Assembly (NCBI GenBank): GCA_900547005.1
Contig: URER01000035.1
Coordinates: 1-27,289 of the forward strand
Source of the DNA: an uncultured Prevotella sp.
GTDB taxonomy: Bacteria; Bacteroidota; Bacteroidia; Bacteroidales; Bacteroidaceae
Length of the DNA: 27,289 bases
Direction: 5' to 3'
The notes under the pieces were generated by a model that searched no databases, was not told the origin of the DNA, and worked only from the letters and a program-made list of their open reading frames with translations. The translations under genes and the position numbers were made by a program. This document shows positions 1-6,524 of the stretch, in pieces. Each line of letters begins with the position of its first letter. Position 1 is the stretch's first letter.

Positions 1-55
1 TGACTGCAAAGATAACATTTTTTATTTATACCCACACCTTTTTGCTACTGAGCCC
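1..55. repeat. Left copy of 55-bp terminal inverted repeat (suspected IS end)
   Basis: Positions 1-55 are a perfect reverse complement of 27235-27289; identity stops exactly at base 56, after GAGCCC. Read outward (minus strand here) the copy starts GGGCTCAGTAGC and carries TATCTTTG, a Bacteroidota -7 box, about 40 bp from its boundary. That arrangement suits the end of an insertion sequence with an inward-facing transposase promoter. No transposase lies inside the window, so the identity of the element is inferred. The exact 55-bp length could also reflect an assembly k-mer at the border of a longer repeat. Confidence 0.7.
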
Positions 56-63
56 TAATATAC

Positions 64-101
64 AAAAAAAGCGCGGGATCTGTACCTGTCACTTATCCCA
101 C
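64..101 (-). terminator. Rho-independent terminator, minus strand
   Basis: On the minus strand GTGGGAT (from 101) pairs with ATCCCGC (to 73), one G-U pair, loop of 15 nt. It is followed by GC and a run of seven T (70-64). It closes the transcript predicted to start near 392. An alternative stem, GCTTATCC (139-132) with GGATAAGT (98-91), overlaps the left arm of the terminator and would exclude it. Confidence 0.6.
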
Positions 102-392
102 GTTCTGGGCCTTCGCACTGCCTTCGCTCAAGGATAAGCAACGCAGAGGCTCACGCCGATATGTATATATACGCCTGACACTGCGCACCCATAAAGACAG
201 GCACACACTTAGGGCTGTACAAACAACATACCCATGAACATCTACTGCTGCCTTACCATGTGAGCTAATTTTGAAGTTGCGAAGTTCAGAACGTCACAGA
301 TAAAACGTCAAGTAAACGTCTCTTCTATATATAGCGCATTCCCTCCTCAGCCTCCTCTGCTTTTTGTTGCAGATTCCAGCGCATTGGGTTTG
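64..392 (-). ncRNA. Predicted untranslated transcript or interrupted leader, class unrecognised
   Basis: A consensus promoter (399-433, minus) and a strong terminator (64-101, minus) delimit a transcript of about 330 nt with no convincing reading frame. The only ORF of any length (479-294, minus, 61 codons) starts upstream of the promoter and has no recognisable features. I compared the sequence by eye with tmRNA, RNase P RNA, SRP RNA, 6S and the common riboswitch cores and saw no match. It could be an independent RNA, or the attenuated leader of a gene separated from it by the element at 1-55. Confidence 0.35.
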
Positions 393-398
393 CGATGG

Positions 399-433
399 CA
401 AATATACAAAAAAGTATTTAAATGCCAAAGACA
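399..433 (-). promoter_or_regulatory. Bacteroidota-type promoter, minus strand
   Basis: On the minus strand TTTG is followed after exactly 19 bp by TATATTTG (the -7 box, 406-399). This is a full match to the -33/-7 consensus. Transcription would start near 392 and run left toward the terminator at 64-101. Confidence 0.65.
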
Positions 434-596
434 ATAAAGAAAAAAACTTATCCGATATATTTACGCTCAAAGCATTCAAAACGATATACCCTTAGAGTGT
501 GTTCTATGAATTGATAAAGGATTGACAAGAGCGTCATTGCTGTCATTTCGCAACACTGTTACCGTCATCTCTGAATTTCATTATAGTATGGTCATG

Positions 597-618
597 AAAA
601 ATTATAGCTATAATTTTT
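597..618. repeat. 22-bp perfect palindrome
   Basis: Eleven bases on each side of the axis between 607 and 608 are perfectly complementary (half-site AAAAATTATAG). The right half begins a block (606-662) that aligns without gaps with 25339-25395, so the palindrome belongs to a dispersed intergenic repeat. No promoter or gene is attached to it. Confidence 0.7.
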
Positions 619-662
619 AACGATTCGTATTTCGAAGATTTTCAATCAGATAGAAATTGAAG
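606..662 (+). repeat. Dispersed intergenic repeat, copy 1
   Basis: Starts AGCTATAATTTT and contains TTTTCAA and GATAGAAA at the same spacing as 25339-25395. By eye about two thirds of the 57 aligned positions are identical with no gap. It runs directly into the 22-bp repeat array at 662-801. Function unknown. Confidence 0.55.
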
Positions 663-801
663 AGTAATCCGGCCCGAATTACTCCAATACTAAGCCCCGA
701 TTACTCGAGTATTTAAGGCCTGATTACTCGAGTACTAAAGCCTGATTACTCGAGTACTAAAGCCGAATTACTACAATCCTACGCCCGAAATACTTTTAAC
801 C
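662..801. repeat. 22-bp tandem repeat array A (CTCGAG core)
   Basis: Unit starts fall at 676, 699, 722, 744, 765 and 787, with partial units at both ends (period 21-23 bp). The best units read GATTACTCGAGTACT followed by AAAGCCT. The centre TACTCGAGTA is a perfect palindrome. Outer units are degenerate. There is no open frame across it and no unique spacers. A second array with the same core lies at 22871-23000. Confidence 0.85.
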
Positions 802-953
802 GGCATATTCATACTTGCTCCTACTGCATTCTGCATCGTCATCGCTGTGCTCACAACGATGTACAACAGGTCAATCCTTTCGTAACGGAATAGTATGAAG
901 AATGCAAGTTAAGTGTGAAGAGTGAAGAGAGAATATATCTGTCATAAGAAACG

Positions 954-988
954 AAAAAAGGGGAAAAACTTCACAGCCTCTCCCCTTT
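954..988 (-). terminator. Terminator of the GH28-GH105 gene
   Basis: On the minus strand AAAGGGGA (from 988) and TCCCCTTT form an 8-bp stem ending in TTTTTT (59-54 in the 900s). It lies just downstream of the stop codon at 1021 and is well placed to end that transcript. The rest of 802-953 shows nothing I can name. Confidence 0.7.
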
Positions 989-1020
989 CAAGTTAATTTT
1001 ATAACCTAATCAATTATTAT

Positions 1021-3627
1021 TTATTTCTTACATCCTTCATCTTTCTTGCAAGTTTGCTTGCTGGGACAAATCATCTTGCCGTCATGGCACATCTGTTCCA
1101 TTTCCAAAGAAGCCCAGATAAACGGGCCTACTCCCTTACCGTCATTATCGCGAATAGGCTCAGACATATAGTATTCAAAACTGCCATCGCGACGATAGTT
1201 AGGCTCTTTAACGTATGGACCAGGGCCGGGGCCGAGGCCGCTAACCTCGCAACACTGCGTGAGAGAGATTGTCTTATCGGCATTCACCTTGATAAACTCC
1301 TTAATGATTCCCTTGTATGCCTTCACGCCGGCATCGCGGAAGCTCTCATCAAGATAGCCCTTGCGATAGCCTTTCAGCAAGCAATAAGCGAACATAGAGC
1401 TTGCGGTAGACTCCAAATAGTTGCGTTTATCCTTCACATCGAGCACATCATACCATACGCCGGTCTTCTTGTCCTGACACTTAACGAGTGCGCTCATGGC
1501 CTTTTTGAAAATGTCTATCACCTCCTGACGGCGTGCGTAGTTCTCTGGAAGAGCGTCGAGCTCTTCTACCATAGCCATTGTGTACCATCCCATAGCGCGT
1601 GCCCAAGAGTGCTTCGACTTACCCGTTTCCTTGTCAGCCCAAAACATTGAATGTGTCTCATCCCATGCGTGCTTCCACAATCCGGTCTTCTCGTCGTATG
1701 TACGCTTGTCTGTTTTCACGATTTGGTCAACCGCATCGTCATAGTATTTCTTTGCTTTTTTCTCGCCTTTCAGCACCGGAGCGGCAGCTGTGTAGAACGG
1801 CAAGCCCATGAAAATGCCATCGAGCCACACCTGATTGGCATATATTGCCTTGTGCCAATAAACGCCTTCCTTTGTGCGCGGTTGCTTTTCGAGCTGCTTG
1901 AAAAGCGTTTTCAGTGTTGCAAGCACGTTGGCCTGCGGCTCTTTCTGATACATTCCCAAGAGGAATTTGCCCGGGCGCACGTTGTCAAGATTGAACTCTT
2001 CATACTTATATCCCGTGGCGTTGCCTTTCTCATCAATCATCTTTGCGGGATATTTCTTAAGATATTCGTAGATGCTCTCATCTCCGTAGCGCAGATAAGT
2101 GTCGAGCATCGCGCCCATTTCCGTACCACTTGTATAGCTCCAACGGGGCTTCTTTGCAAAGTCGAGCATATAAGGCTCGGGCACACGCGCCATCTCCGAG
2201 TGCGTCATCCACTCACTATAATGCTTGTAAGGACGCTCCAAAAGCACCAGATTTCCATTTACCATCAAATTCTCGAAATGCAAATCATGGCTCTTTCCTG
2301 TACGTTTCACAGCCTCTTTCTCCACGCCCGTGAAGTTACAGTTCTCTACATTAATATTATATATATTGTCGGCTTCGTCCAATCCGTTGATAAGTATGCC
2401 GTATTTGCTCTTCTTGCAGGTTACGTTACTCATATAGACGTTGCGCACTGTTGGTATGAAGCCACGCTTGGCCGGCTCGTTCGGTTCGTAAGAAAGGTTG
2501 ATTCTCATCACCGACTCACGGCATTGTCCAACCTCAACATTGCGCATATAGATGTTCTCTATCACACCGCCACGACACGTATTGGTCTTTATGCGCAGCA
2601 CACGGTCGAGGTTTGGCGAGTCCATCTTGCAGTTCTCAACAAACACATTCTGACATCCGCCGGTAATTTCGCTACCTACGACAACGCCACCGTGTCCGTC
2701 TTCCATAACGCAATTACGGATAATGATGTTCTTAGAAGGGATATTCCAGATACGGCCGTCGGCATTTCGTCCGCTCTTTATTGCGATACAATCGTCGCCG
2801 GTATGGAAATCGCAGTCCTCTATAAGCACATTCTCACACGATTCCGGGTCGCATCCGTCACCGTTCGGGCCTTCGTTCCAAATCTTAACGCCCTTAACCG
2901 TGAGATTCTTGCACAACAACGGGTGGATAACCCAGAACGGAGAGCGCAGCAAAGTTACATTTTTGATAGCCACATTCTCGCATTTATAGAGATTGATGAG
3001 CTGCGGACGCAGTCCAGTTCCGTCCATATTGCGCTCTTCGAAAGGCTTTCCGCCCTCTGAATATTCAAACAACAGCGGGCGACCAATCTTTTGGCTTTCC
3101 TTCAAATCAGGTGTCCAGCCGAAGCGTTCCTTGCCGCACATCTTCCACCACGTGTCGTTACTGCCACTTCCGTCGATTGTACCCTCGCCCGTTATTGCCA
3201 CGTTCTTTTCACCGTATGCATATATGCAGGGCGAGTAATTCATGCAATCCATTCCTTCCCAGCGTGTCAGCACTATTGGATAAAGTTTTGGGTCGAACAC
3301 GAAAAGCAGTTTTCCGTCTTTCTGAATCTCAAGATTTACATTGCTTTTCAACGTGATTGCTCCTGTCTTGAACTCTCCGGCAGGCACGACAACCTTACCG
3401 CCGCCCTTCTTGGAGCACGCCGCAACGGCTTTGTTTATGGCTTTTTGGTTCTTTGCAGCATCGGCTTTGACCGATGCTCCGTACTTTGTAATGTCAAAGA
3501 TACGGTCGGCAAAAGTCGGTTCAACGATACTCTGCTCAATTTGCTTGTACAAGCTCTCGTTCCAATTATCCGCGAAAACCGCCATCGGAAGAGCCAAGCA
3601 CAATAAGATAAGTTTTAAGTAACGCAT
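1021..3627 (-). CDS. Secreted GH28 polygalacturonase / GH105 unsaturated glycuronyl hydrolase fusion
   Basis: 868-residue two-domain pectin-degrading enzyme. I chose ATG 3627 because it is followed directly by a signal peptide (about residues 1-19, ending AVFA); an upstream in-frame start adds 20 residues that would bury it. Residues about 35-450 form a GH28 parallel beta-helix with the family motifs in order: NGDGCDP (255-261), GDDCIAIK (277-284), GHGG (311-314) and RIKT (345-348). Residues about 480-850 are GH105/GH88-like (YteR/RhiN type), with WLDGIFMG (601-608), HAWDE (653-657) and HSWARAMGW (673-681). From family knowledge, the first domain hydrolyses galacturonan or rhamnogalacturonan and the second removes unsaturated uronic acid from lyase products. 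The tail has several Cys and Lys. Probably periplasmic. No SusC/D pair lies nearby, so it stands alone here. Confidence 0.9.
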   Translation of the reverse strand: MRYLKLILLCLALPMAVFADNWNESLYKQIEQSIVEPTFADRIFDITKYGASVKADAAKNQKAINKAVAACSKKGGGKVVVPAGEFKTGAITLKSNVNLEIQKDGKLLFVFDPKLYPIVLTRWEGMDCMNYSPCIYAYGEKNVAITGEGTIDGSGSNDTWWKMCGKERFGWTPDLKESQKIGRPLLFEYSEGGKPFEERNMDGTGLRPQLINLYKCENVAIKNVTLLRSPFWVIHPLLCKNLTVKGVKIWNEGPNGDGCDPESCENVLIEDCDFHTGDDCIAIKSGRNADGRIWNIPSKNIIIRNCVMEDGHGGVVVGSEITGGCQNVFVENCKMDSPNLDRVLRIKTNTCRGGVIENIYMRNVEVGQCRESVMRINLSYEPNEPAKRGFIPTVRNVYMSNVTCKKSKYGILINGLDEADNIYNINVENCNFTGVEKEAVKRTGKSHDLHFENLMVNGNLVLLERPYKHYSEWMTHSEMARVPEPYMLDFAKKPRWSYTSGTEMGAMLDTYLRYGDESIYEYLKKYPAKMIDEKGNATGYKYEEFNLDNVRPGKFLLGMYQKEPQANVLATLKTLFKQLEKQPRTKEGVYWHKAIYANQVWLDGIFMGLPFYTAAAPVLKGEKKAKKYYDDAVDQIVKTDKRTYDEKTGLWKHAWDETHSMFWADKETGKSKHSWARAMGWYTMAMVEELDALPENYARRQEVIDIFKKAMSALVKCQDKKTGVWYDVLDVKDKRNYLESTASSMFAYCLLKGYRKGYLDESFRDAGVKAYKGIIKEFIKVNADKTISLTQCCEVSGLGPGPGPYVKEPNYRRDGSFEYYMSEPIRDNDGKGVGPFIWASLEMEQMCHDGKMICPSKQTCKKDEGCKK

Positions 3628-3740
3628 AATGGTTTGTTTGATTTTTTGATTTAAAATAAATGTATAATTAATGATTTTGTTTATCACAACAAATAGACAA
3701 TGCCGCGTTTGCAGCCCTATATTATATTTGCTTTAGTGTT

Positions 3741-3749
3741 GCAAAGATA
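3741..3749 (-). promoter_or_regulatory. Probable -7 box for the GH28-GH105 gene
   Basis: The minus strand reads TATCTTTGC at 3749-3741, matching TAnnTTTG, about 115 bp before the start codon. I see no good TTTG at the right distance upstream, so only half of the promoter is supported. Confidence 0.4.
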
Positions 3750-3810
3750 GCATATTTTTCTATTACGCCCATATAGACAATGTTAAAAAAATGATTTTTG
3801 TCGATAAAAA

Positions 3811-3842
3811 TTTGGAATTGTGGATATTAACCTATATATTTG
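3811..3842 (+). promoter_or_regulatory. Promoter of candidate small RNA
   Basis: TTTG (3811-3814), 20 bp, TATATTTG (3835-3842). It fits the Bacteroidota consensus and predicts a start near 3849. The only thing between it and the terminator at 3886-3918 is about 70 nt of noncoding sequence. Confidence 0.6.
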
Positions 3843-3848
3843 TAGCAC

Positions 3849-3918
3849 GTTTTTAGCGATTTCGCAAGTTACGAAATCTTCCCTCGAGGTTGGTAGCATC
3901 CTGCACCAACCTCTTTTT
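3849..3918 (+). ncRNA. Candidate small RNA, about 70 nt, two hairpins
   Basis: A consensus promoter is followed within 80 nt by an intrinsic terminator with nothing translatable between. Near the 5' end GATTTCG and CGAAATC form a perfect 7-bp stem with a 7-nt loop (CAAGTTA). The 3' end is GAGGTTGGT (3886-3894) paired with ACCAACCTC (3905-3913) and then TTTTT. A separate promoter for the next gene lies downstream (3944-3974), so this is not simply that gene's leader. I do not recognise the family. Confidence 0.5.
3886..3918 (+). terminator. Terminator hairpin of the candidate small RNA
   Basis: A 9-bp perfect stem GAGGTTGGT/ACCAACCTC with a 10-nt loop, followed by TTTTT at 3914-3918. Confidence 0.75.
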
Positions 3919-3943
3919 GTTTAATAAAAATCATAGCATTTAT

Positions 3944-3974
3944 ATTGTTGTGTCATAATTTTTTACTACTTTTG
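3944..3974 (+). promoter_or_regulatory. Promoter of the lipoprotein gene
   Basis: ATTG (3944-3947), 19 bp, TACTTTTG (3967-3974). The predicted start near 3981 leaves a leader of about 20 nt before ATG 4002. Confidence 0.65.
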
Positions 3975-4001
3975 CCACATCATAAACATAACCGACAAGA
4001 T

Positions 4002-4655
4002 ATGAAACTATTACGCTTACTCCCTATAATAATCCTTTTCGCAGCCTTTACAGCCTGTGAAAAAGCGGTCATTGACGATGAAGACAACAACGACAAGACT
4101 GAAAAGCCCATTGAAAAGCCCGACAATCCGGACTCTGATGGCAATAATGACAACCCTGGAGATGGCGACATTGACAACTCAGGCGATGATTCTGATGGTG
4201 ATGACACTGTCGTAGACCCGGATGATGACTCGGACAAGAACACGGAGGAAGGCGACATTGCAGACGGAAATGACCCGGATAAGGGCGATTCTGAGATTGG
4301 AACAGGAGATGTTATAAGCGTAACTGATTTCATAAACAAGTCTTTGAGCGGCGGTGTTTGGGTAGAAGGATATATTGTCGGTTCTTGCACGCGAAACATA
4401 AGTAACGCCGACTTTACAGCACCTTTCAGTGGAGCATCGGCCTTACTCTTAGCAGACGACCCGGAAGAGACAAACACAGACAACGTAATAGCCATAGAAC
4501 TGAAGAGCGGATCTAATATTCGCAAAGCAGCAAACCTTGAAGACCATCCGGAAAACAAGGGCAAGCGATTAAAAGTATTTGGCTATCGGGAGAATTATTT
4601 GGGAATAATAGGAATAAAAAACATATCAAGCAATATGTTTGAACTCTTTAATTAA
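4002..4655 (+). CDS. Acidic-linker lipoprotein with C-terminal DUF6359-like domain
   Basis: 217 residues. ATG 4002 is preferred over an upstream frame extension (3945) because it sits about 20 nt after the predicted transcription start and is followed by a lipoprotein signal peptide with a lipobox ending FTAC (Cys19). After the Cys comes a strongly acidic, Asp/Asn/Gly-rich linker (about 24-103) with almost no hydrophobic residues. The acidic cluster IDDED soon after the Cys resembles Bacteroidota surface-export signals, which would place it on the cell surface; that is inference. Residues about 105-217 (start VISVTDF, then VWVEGYIVG) resemble the small beta domain annotated as DUF6359 in Bacteroidota lipoproteins, function unknown. 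The next gene has its own promoter. Confidence 0.75.
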   Translation: MKLLRLLPIIILFAAFTACEKAVIDDEDNNDKTEKPIEKPDNPDSDGNNDNPGDGDIDNSGDDSDGDDTVVDPDDDSDKNTEEGDIADGNDPDKGDSEIGTGDVISVTDFINKSLSGGVWVEGYIVGSCTRNISNADFTAPFSGASALLLADDPEETNTDNVIAIELKSGSNIRKAANLEDHPENKGKRLKVFGYRENYLGIIGIKNISSNMFELFN

Positions 4656-4695
4656 GCCTCTAAATGTGTGATTCGGATACTTTTACACAAAAAAA

Positions 4696-4727
4696 TTTGT
4701 ACGTAAAAGAAAATATTTCTATATTTG
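4696..4727 (+). promoter_or_regulatory. Promoter of the ECF sigma factor gene
   Basis: TTTG (4696-4699), 20 bp, TATATTTG (4720-4727). The leader to ATG 4799 is about 65 nt. Confidence 0.65.
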
Positions 4728-4798
4728 CACAATATAAAACAGTATAAGCATCAGAAGCCTATCGAAACACCATTACTTAAAATAAAAGGATTTAAGGA

Positions 4799-5395
4799 AT
4801 GAAAAAAATCGAAGAGATGACCGACGAGGAGTTGGCCATGTCATATATTGCAGGGGACAGGAAGGCTTTTGATTTGCTTTTGTTGAGAAACCAATCCAAG
4901 CTTTTTTCTTATATCTTATTCGTTGTACGCGACCAAGACTGCGCTAACGACATTTTTCAGGAAACATTCGTTAAGGTCATCACACGCCTGCAACAAGGCA
5001 AGTATGTACCGAGTGGAAAGTTCGGCGCATGGCTTTTGCGTATCGCCCACAACATGATAATGGACTGGTATCGCGAGCAACGCACCGAAAATATCATTGA
5101 AGCGCCAAAAGACAACGATATGTCGAACATAAAAGACCTGTCCATTCTCGACAACTGCATCGAAAGCACATTCATAAACACGCAGATTTTATCAGACGTA
5201 AAGAAGATGATGAATATGCTTCCGCCGGCCCAGCGTGAAGTTGTCTTCATGCGGTTCTATCAGGAACTGAGTTTCAAAGAGATTGCCGAGGCTACCAATG
5301 TGAGCATAAACACTGCACTCGGACGTATGCGTTATGCGATTCTGAACCTCAGAAGAATGGCAAAAAGCCATAAAATCCAATTACAATTAGCGTAA
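4799..5395 (+). CDS. RNA polymerase sigma factor, sigma-70 family, ECF type
   Basis: 198 residues, the normal length for an extracytoplasmic-function sigma factor. Region 2 is at about 22-97, with DCANDIFQETFVKV (core RNAP contact) and FGAWLLRIAHNMIMDWYRE (-10 recognition). Region 4 is at about 138-190, with LPPAQREVVFMRFYQELS and a helix-turn-helix (FKEIAEATNVSINTALGRM) for -35 recognition. There is no FecR-type or zinc-binding anti-sigma gene beside it, and no SusC/D system follows, so it is not the usual Bacteroidota carbohydrate or iron sigma/anti-sigma pair. It is transcribed alone, from its own promoter to the terminator at 5446-5489. ATG 4799 fits the start of the domain; AAGG lies just upstream. 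Confidence 0.9.
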   Translation: MKKIEEMTDEELAMSYIAGDRKAFDLLLLRNQSKLFSYILFVVRDQDCANDIFQETFVKVITRLQQGKYVPSGKFGAWLLRIAHNMIMDWYREQRTENIIEAPKDNDMSNIKDLSILDNCIESTFINTQILSDVKKMMNMLPPAQREVVFMRFYQELSFKEIAEATNVSINTALGRMRYAILNLRRMAKSHKIQLQLA

Positions 5396-5445
5396 AACAG
5401 GAAGCTTAATGTTTAGATATTAAGGTTTAATATAACTATAAATAA

Positions 5446-5489
5446 AGCCGCATCAGTACCCAAACAAGTAGTTGATGCGGCTATTTTTT
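5446..5489. terminator. Bidirectional terminator between sigma factor and rpe
   Basis: AGCCGCATCA (5446-5455) pairs with TGATGCGGCT (5473-5482), 10 bp. A T run follows at 5484-5489 on the plus strand. The minus strand continues into a T-rich tract, so it can also serve the convergent rpe gene. Confidence 0.8.
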
Positions 5490-5564
5490 ATCCCAATAAA
5501 TATATTTTTCCCTGCACACTCCTCTATCCTTCATACACAGAAAGACATGAGAAAACTTTCGCAC

Positions 5565-6221
5565 TTATTTCTTCAGAGCCTTAAGAGCAGTGATAGTAGA
5601 AATCGGGTCGGTAGATTTGAAGACATAACTGCCACTGACAAGCACATCAGCACCGGCCTTGACAAGACGCGGTGCCGTCTCAGCCTGAACGCCTCCATCC
5701 ACCTCTATCAAAGCATGACTGCCTGCACGGTCGAGCAACTCACGCAACCGTCCCACTTTCTTTATTGTATTCTCAATGAATTTCTGCCCGCCAAAGCCCG
5801 GATTCACACTCATAAGAAGCACCATATCCACATCGTTTACAATGTCTTCGAGCACACACACCGGTGTTGTCGGGTTTAGTGTAACACCCGCTTTCATTCC
5901 GGCAGCGTGTATCTCCTGCACCGTGCGATGCAAATGCAGAGACGCTTCATAATGAACATTCATCATCATCACGCCCAAATCGGCCGTCTGACGGATATAA
6001 CGCTCCGGCTTTTCTATCATGAAATGGGCATCAAGAGGCTTCTTGCACACTTTAGCCACAGACTTGATTACAGGAAAACCGTATGAAATGTTTGGCACGA
6101 ACATACCGTCCATGATGTCGAGATGAAGCCAATCCGCATCACTACGGTTTATCATCTCAATCTCACTTTGAAGATTGAGAAAGTCGGCAGCGAGCAAAGA
6201 TGGCGATACCAAAGTCTGCAT
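5565..6221 (-). CDS. rpe: Ribulose-phosphate 3-epimerase
   Basis: 218 residues, full length for the family. Interconverts ribulose 5-phosphate and xylulose 5-phosphate in the pentose phosphate pathway, in the cytoplasm. The (beta/alpha)8 signature residues are present: SPSLLAADF (6-14), HLDIMDG with metal ligands His33 and Asp35, His66 in DAHFM, VNPGFGGQ (139-146) and Asp175 in EVDGG. Starts at ATG 6221 with the canonical N-terminus right after it. Divergent from the TonB-dependent receptor. I see no clear promoter in the 300 bp between them for this strand. Confidence 0.95.
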   Translation of the reverse strand: MQTLVSPSLLAADFLNLQSEIEMINRSDADWLHLDIMDGMFVPNISYGFPVIKSVAKVCKKPLDAHFMIEKPERYIRQTADLGVMMMNVHYEASLHLHRTVQEIHAAGMKAGVTLNPTTPVCVLEDIVNDVDMVLLMSVNPGFGGQKFIENTIKKVGRLRELLDRAGSHALIEVDGGVQAETAPRLVKAGADVLVSGSYVFKSTDPISTITALKALKK

Positions 6222-6442
6222 ATATCAGTTGAGGCAATATGATTTTGTACTACCGTTAATCTTAACTGCCCGATATGTATATGCAATCTGGCGTATTATA
6301 CTAAGTGTTTTTTCAGACGGACTAAGGTCTGACGGTGTAAAATGCTTCATAGGCGCTTTTATATTTCTATTTATATTCATCTTTATAACGCAACGGGGGT
6401 GCTTTTATTATATCCGAAGGAATAAAAATTCATAATGCAACC
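6222..6442. other. Intergenic region rpe / TonB receptor
   Basis: About 220 bp of AT-rich noncoding DNA. The only structure I see is a short hairpin, TCAGAC with GTCTGA, in the 6310-6335 area. I looked for a cobalamin riboswitch because the downstream gene resembles btuB, but found no B12-box-like sequence. Confidence 0.4.
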
Positions 6443-6473
6443 TTTGCCGTTTAATCTGTATTTTGTACCTTTG
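6443..6473 (+). promoter_or_regulatory. Promoter of the TonB-dependent receptor
   Basis: TTTG (6443-6446), exactly 19 bp, TACCTTTG (6466-6473). Predicted start near 6479, leader of about 46 nt to ATG 6525. Confidence 0.7.
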
Positions 6474-6474
6474 C

Positions 6475-6508
6475 GGGGCTGTGTCAAAATAGGCGCAGCC
6501 TCTTTTTT
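6475..6508 (+). terminator. Terminator-like hairpin at the start of the receptor leader
   Basis: GGCTGTG (6477-6483) pairs with CGCAGCC (6494-6500), extendable by neighbouring G-C/G-U pairs, followed by TTTTTT (6503-6508). Its left arm overlaps the predicted transcription start, so whether it forms in RNA depends on the exact start. It could attenuate the receptor, or end a transcript arriving from upstream. Confidence 0.4.
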
Positions 6509-6524
6509 ATTAATAAATTATTTT

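Noticed and set aside
294..479. 61-codon minus-strand frame
   Set aside because: Starts upstream of the predicted promoter at 399-433, has no recognisable domain and no clear ribosome site.
662..801. Possible CRISPR array
   Set aside because: Units are directly adjacent with no unique spacers, the repeat is too short and degenerate, and no cas gene is present.
1651..3060. 469-codon plus-strand open frame inside the GH28-GH105 gene
   Set aside because: It is antisense to a gene with clear domain motifs; its translation is rich in His/Ile/Arg/Leu and shows no domain. Long antisense frames are expected from codon bias in a gene of this length.
6222..6524. Cobalamin riboswitch upstream of the BtuB-like receptor
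   Set aside because: No B12-box-like sequence or extended structured leader; the promoter lies only about 50 nt before the start codon.
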